Source: CAZRDB01 sp964598695 (GTDB lineage Bacteria; Armatimonadota; Zipacnadia; UBA1398). From it: 14,296 bases of DNA. The position numbers and the translations under genes are program-made. The notes under the pieces were generated by a model, which made no database searches, was not told the origin of the DNA, and worked only from the letters and a program-made list of their open reading frames with translations. This document shows positions 12,451-14,296 of this stretch, one piece after another. How positions within the stretch are numbered: the stretch's first letter is position 1; every line of letters starts with the position of its first letter. The stretch lies in assembly GCA_964598695.1 (NCBI GenBank), contig CAZRDB010000130.1, forward strand, positions 1-14,296, read 5' to 3'.

Positions 12451-14296
12451 ATGCCGCGCACTTGTGGATGTTCCGGAGGCTCCTGCACCCCGCCCGCCGG
12501 TGACCTGACCCGCCGGGGGTTCCTCCAGGCCCTGGGAGTCGGCGCCAGCGTGCTGTGGGGCGGATCGCTCGCCGCCCGCGCCGGAGCCGCGCCCCCGCCG
12601 CTCGCTCCGCTCGGCCGCCAGCCGGGCCTCCGGCCGTACCCGATGACCGCGCCCCGCGTCTACGCGGGCGAGAACCTCGGCGCCGTCGCCATGCCGATCG
12701 GCGGGCTGGGGACGGGGACGATCTGGCTCGACGGCCAGGGCCGGCTCCGCGTCTGGCAGATCTTCAACAACGACACCGAGGAGCGGATCCCCGACAGCTT
12801 CTTCGCGATCCGCGTCAAGCGCACCCTCACCGAACCGGCCGTGCGGATCCTTCAGACCGAGGGTGAGTGCGGCTTCACGCCGATGCAGGGCCTCGAGTTC
12901 GAGGGCGGCTACCCGATCGCCCGGCTGCGGTACGCCTCCGACCTGCCCGTCTCGGTCACCATGGAGGCCTACAACCCGCTGATCCCGACCGACACGGCCC
13001 GCAGCAGCCTGCCCACCGCGATCTTCCGGTTCCACGTCCGCAACGACTCCGGCGAGCGCCAGGAGGTCTCCCTCCTCGGCTCGCTCCAGAATGCCGTCGG
13101 CTACCTCGGCGGCGCCGTCGAGGCCTGCAAGCACGGCGGCTACGGCCGCAACACGACCGCCGTGGTTCGTGAGGCCGGCCTCACCGCGCTCCGCATGGCC
13201 CAGATCGCGGAGCCACCGACCCCGGGCTTCCTCCGCGCCAAGCGCGACGGCAAGACCCTCGACACCCGCCCGCTCCTCTACCTCGATCGGCTCGCGGGCC
13301 CCGACGGCACCGTCGGCGGCGGCGAGGTCGCGGTGAACCGCTTCGCCGCGCTGGCGCAGCTCTCCGGCCAGAAGGCGGTGGCGGTGGTCGCCGAGGCGAC
13401 GGCGGAGTTCTTCCAGTCGCTGCAGCAGGCCCAGGCCACGGCCGGTGGCGCGCACAGCCTCGTGGTGTTCGAGGACTTCGAGAAGCCCTCGTACGAGGGC
13501 TGGACGGTCGAGGGGGAGGCGTTCGGCGAGGAACCCCCCGCGGGTACGCTGGCGAGCCAGCAGCCGGTCACCGGGTTCGTCGGCACGGGTCTCGTGAACA
13601 CCTACCTGGGCGGCGACGGCCCCAAGGGCCGGCTGACCTCCAAGGCCTTCAAGATCGAGCGCCGGTACATCGGCTTCCTGATCGGCGGGGGCCACAGCGA
13701 GGAGACCTGCATCAACCTCAAGGTGGGGGACCAGGTCGTCCGGACCGCGACGGGCCGCAACGTCGAGGAGCTGATCCCCACGTCGTGGGACGTCCAGGAC
13801 CTGCTCGGCCAGGAGGCGCGCATCGAGATCGTCGATGACGCCACCGGAGGCTGGGGCCACATCAACGTCGACCAGATCGTCTTCTCCGACCTGCCGGCGG
13901 AGGGATACCTGCAGCTCCTGGCGCCGGTTCAGGCGGTGCTCGGCGCGACCGGGCTCCAGTACGACAGCGTCGAGCAGCGCGAGCTGGTCGCCGTGGCCAG
14001 CGGGATCGCGACGAAGGAGCTGGGCGACGGACCGGAGGAGCCGTGGGCGTTCCAGAGCCTGATCCAGCTCCCGGGCCTCCAGAGCAGCCGGGGCACGATC
14101 CGGACCCTCGCCACGACCTACGACGGGGCGCCGATCCTCATCGAGGTGCCGTTCGGGGAGGCCAAGCTGGTCCTCTCGCTCGCGCCGGGTATGCCGTGGT
14201 CGTGGGTCCGCACCGCGATGGTGCGCGAGGCCGGCGTCCCCGACGACACCGCGCTCGAGACCACGCAGCGCGGGTGGGGCACGATGGCGCTCCTGA
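12451..14296 (+). CDS. Tat-exported GH116-like protein, N-terminal part (runs off window)
   Basis: The frame stays open for 615 codons to the window end without a stop. GH116 includes beta-glucosidases and bile-acid beta-glucosidase/glucosylceramidase GBA2. A Tat signal is clear: TRRGFLQALGVG (20-31) with likely cleavage near ARAGA (42-46). The GH116 N-terminal beta-sandwich begins at about 70: AVAMPIGGLGTGTIWLDGQG, then RLRVWQIFNN, and YPIARLRY. After residue about 335 an extra domain interrupts it (to about 483), with a FEDFE...GW start, LVNTYLGGDGPKGRLTS, YIGFLIGGGHSEETCINLKV, VRTATGRN and GGWGHINVDQIVFSD. The sandwich then resumes up to RGWGTMAL. The catalytic barrel lies beyond the window, so activity cannot be judged. 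The stretch before the twin arginines is Cys-rich (C5, C7, C12). The start is supported by AGGAAGGGA (12433-12441) 9 nt upstream and by 34-nt spacing from the M42 gene. Confidence 0.85.
   Translation, partial: MPRTCGCSGGSCTPPAGDLTRRGFLQALGVGASVLWGGSLAARAGAAPPPLAPLGRQPGLRPYPMTAPRVYAGENLGAVAMPIGGLGTGTIWLDGQGRLRVWQIFNNDTEERIPDSFFAIRVKRTLTEPAVRILQTEGECGFTPMQGLEFEGGYPIARLRYASDLPVSVTMEAYNPLIPTDTARSSLPTAIFRFHVRNDSGERQEVSLLGSLQNAVGYLGGAVEACKHGGYGRNTTAVVREAGLTALRMAQIAEPPTPGFLRAKRDGKTLDTRPLLYLDRLAGPDGTVGGGEVAVNRFAALAQLSGQKAVAVVAEATAEFFQSLQQAQATAGGAHSLVVFEDFEKPSYEGWTVEGEAFGEEPPAGTLASQQPVTGFVGTGLVNTYLGGDGPKGRLTSKAFKIERRYIGFLIGGGHSEETCINLKVGDQVVRTATGRNVEELIPTSWDVQDLLGQEARIEIVDDATGGWGHINVDQIVFSDLPAEGYLQLLAPVQAVLGATGLQYDSVEQRELVAVASGIATKELGDGPEEPWAFQSLIQLPGLQSSRGTIRTLATTYDGAPILIEVPFGEAKLVLSLAPGMPWSWVRTAMVREAGVPDDTALETTQRGWGTMALL

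Overview
This is a very GC-rich bacterial window with strong G/C preference at third codon positions in every accepted gene. It splits into two functional blocks that converge at a strong terminator near 6766-6810. The chaperone block uses the HspR regulator and a dnaJ-hspR junction typical of Actinobacteria, Deinococcus/Thermus and related lineages. The second block encodes exported glycoside-hydrolase-like proteins, one carrying a FLIGGG/TCINL/GWGHINVD-type domain that I associate with Planctomycetes, Verrucomicrobia, Armatimonadota and similar environmental phyla. I therefore read it as an environmental, possibly uncultivated, high-GC bacterium outside the Proteobacteria. The phylum cannot be fixed from this sequence alone.

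Left block (1-6735, all + strand): dnaJ (its start codon apparently cut by the window edge), hspR, a ClpC-type AAA+ unfoldase with a short UVR-like middle domain, grpE, a short leader reading frame, groES and groEL. The first three genes are translationally coupled (1-nt and 4-nt overlaps), and grpE follows 36 nt later. After a 152-nt gap comes groES-groEL. The block thus holds the DnaK co-chaperones (DnaJ, GrpE), the Hsp60/Hsp10 folding chamber, an unfoldase/disaggregase and the repressor expected to control them. dnaK itself is not visible. I find no HAIR (HspR) or CIRCE (HrcA) operator inside the window, so the operator probably lies upstream of dnaJ or elsewhere.

Right block: a long - strand gene (6846-9806) encodes an exported LamG plus six-hairpin-glycosidase-like protein. 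It is divergent from a + strand run made of a putative lipoprotein with a BtrH-like papain-fold domain (9989-11140), an M42-family aminopeptidase (11322-12416) and a Tat-exported GH116-like protein (12451 to the window end, incomplete). The 182-nt region between 9806 and 9989 must hold both divergent promoters. The set looks like machinery for attacking a polysaccharide or glycoconjugate outside the cytoplasm, with peptide trimming inside, but the substrate cannot be read from the sequence.

The most interesting points are: a 20-codon leader frame with an excellent Shine-Dalgarno that overlaps the groES start; a ClpC-like protein whose ClpP-docking [LIV]GF tripeptide appears lost, sitting where a disaggregase would be expected; an extra beta-rich domain inserted inside the GH116 N-terminal domain, with a Cys-rich stretch ahead of its Tat motif; and a papain-fold-like lipoprotein apparently lacking the catalytic histidine. 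I saw no rRNA, tRNA, CRISPR array, insertion sequence or prophage. No stretch longer than 300 bases lacks a gene.
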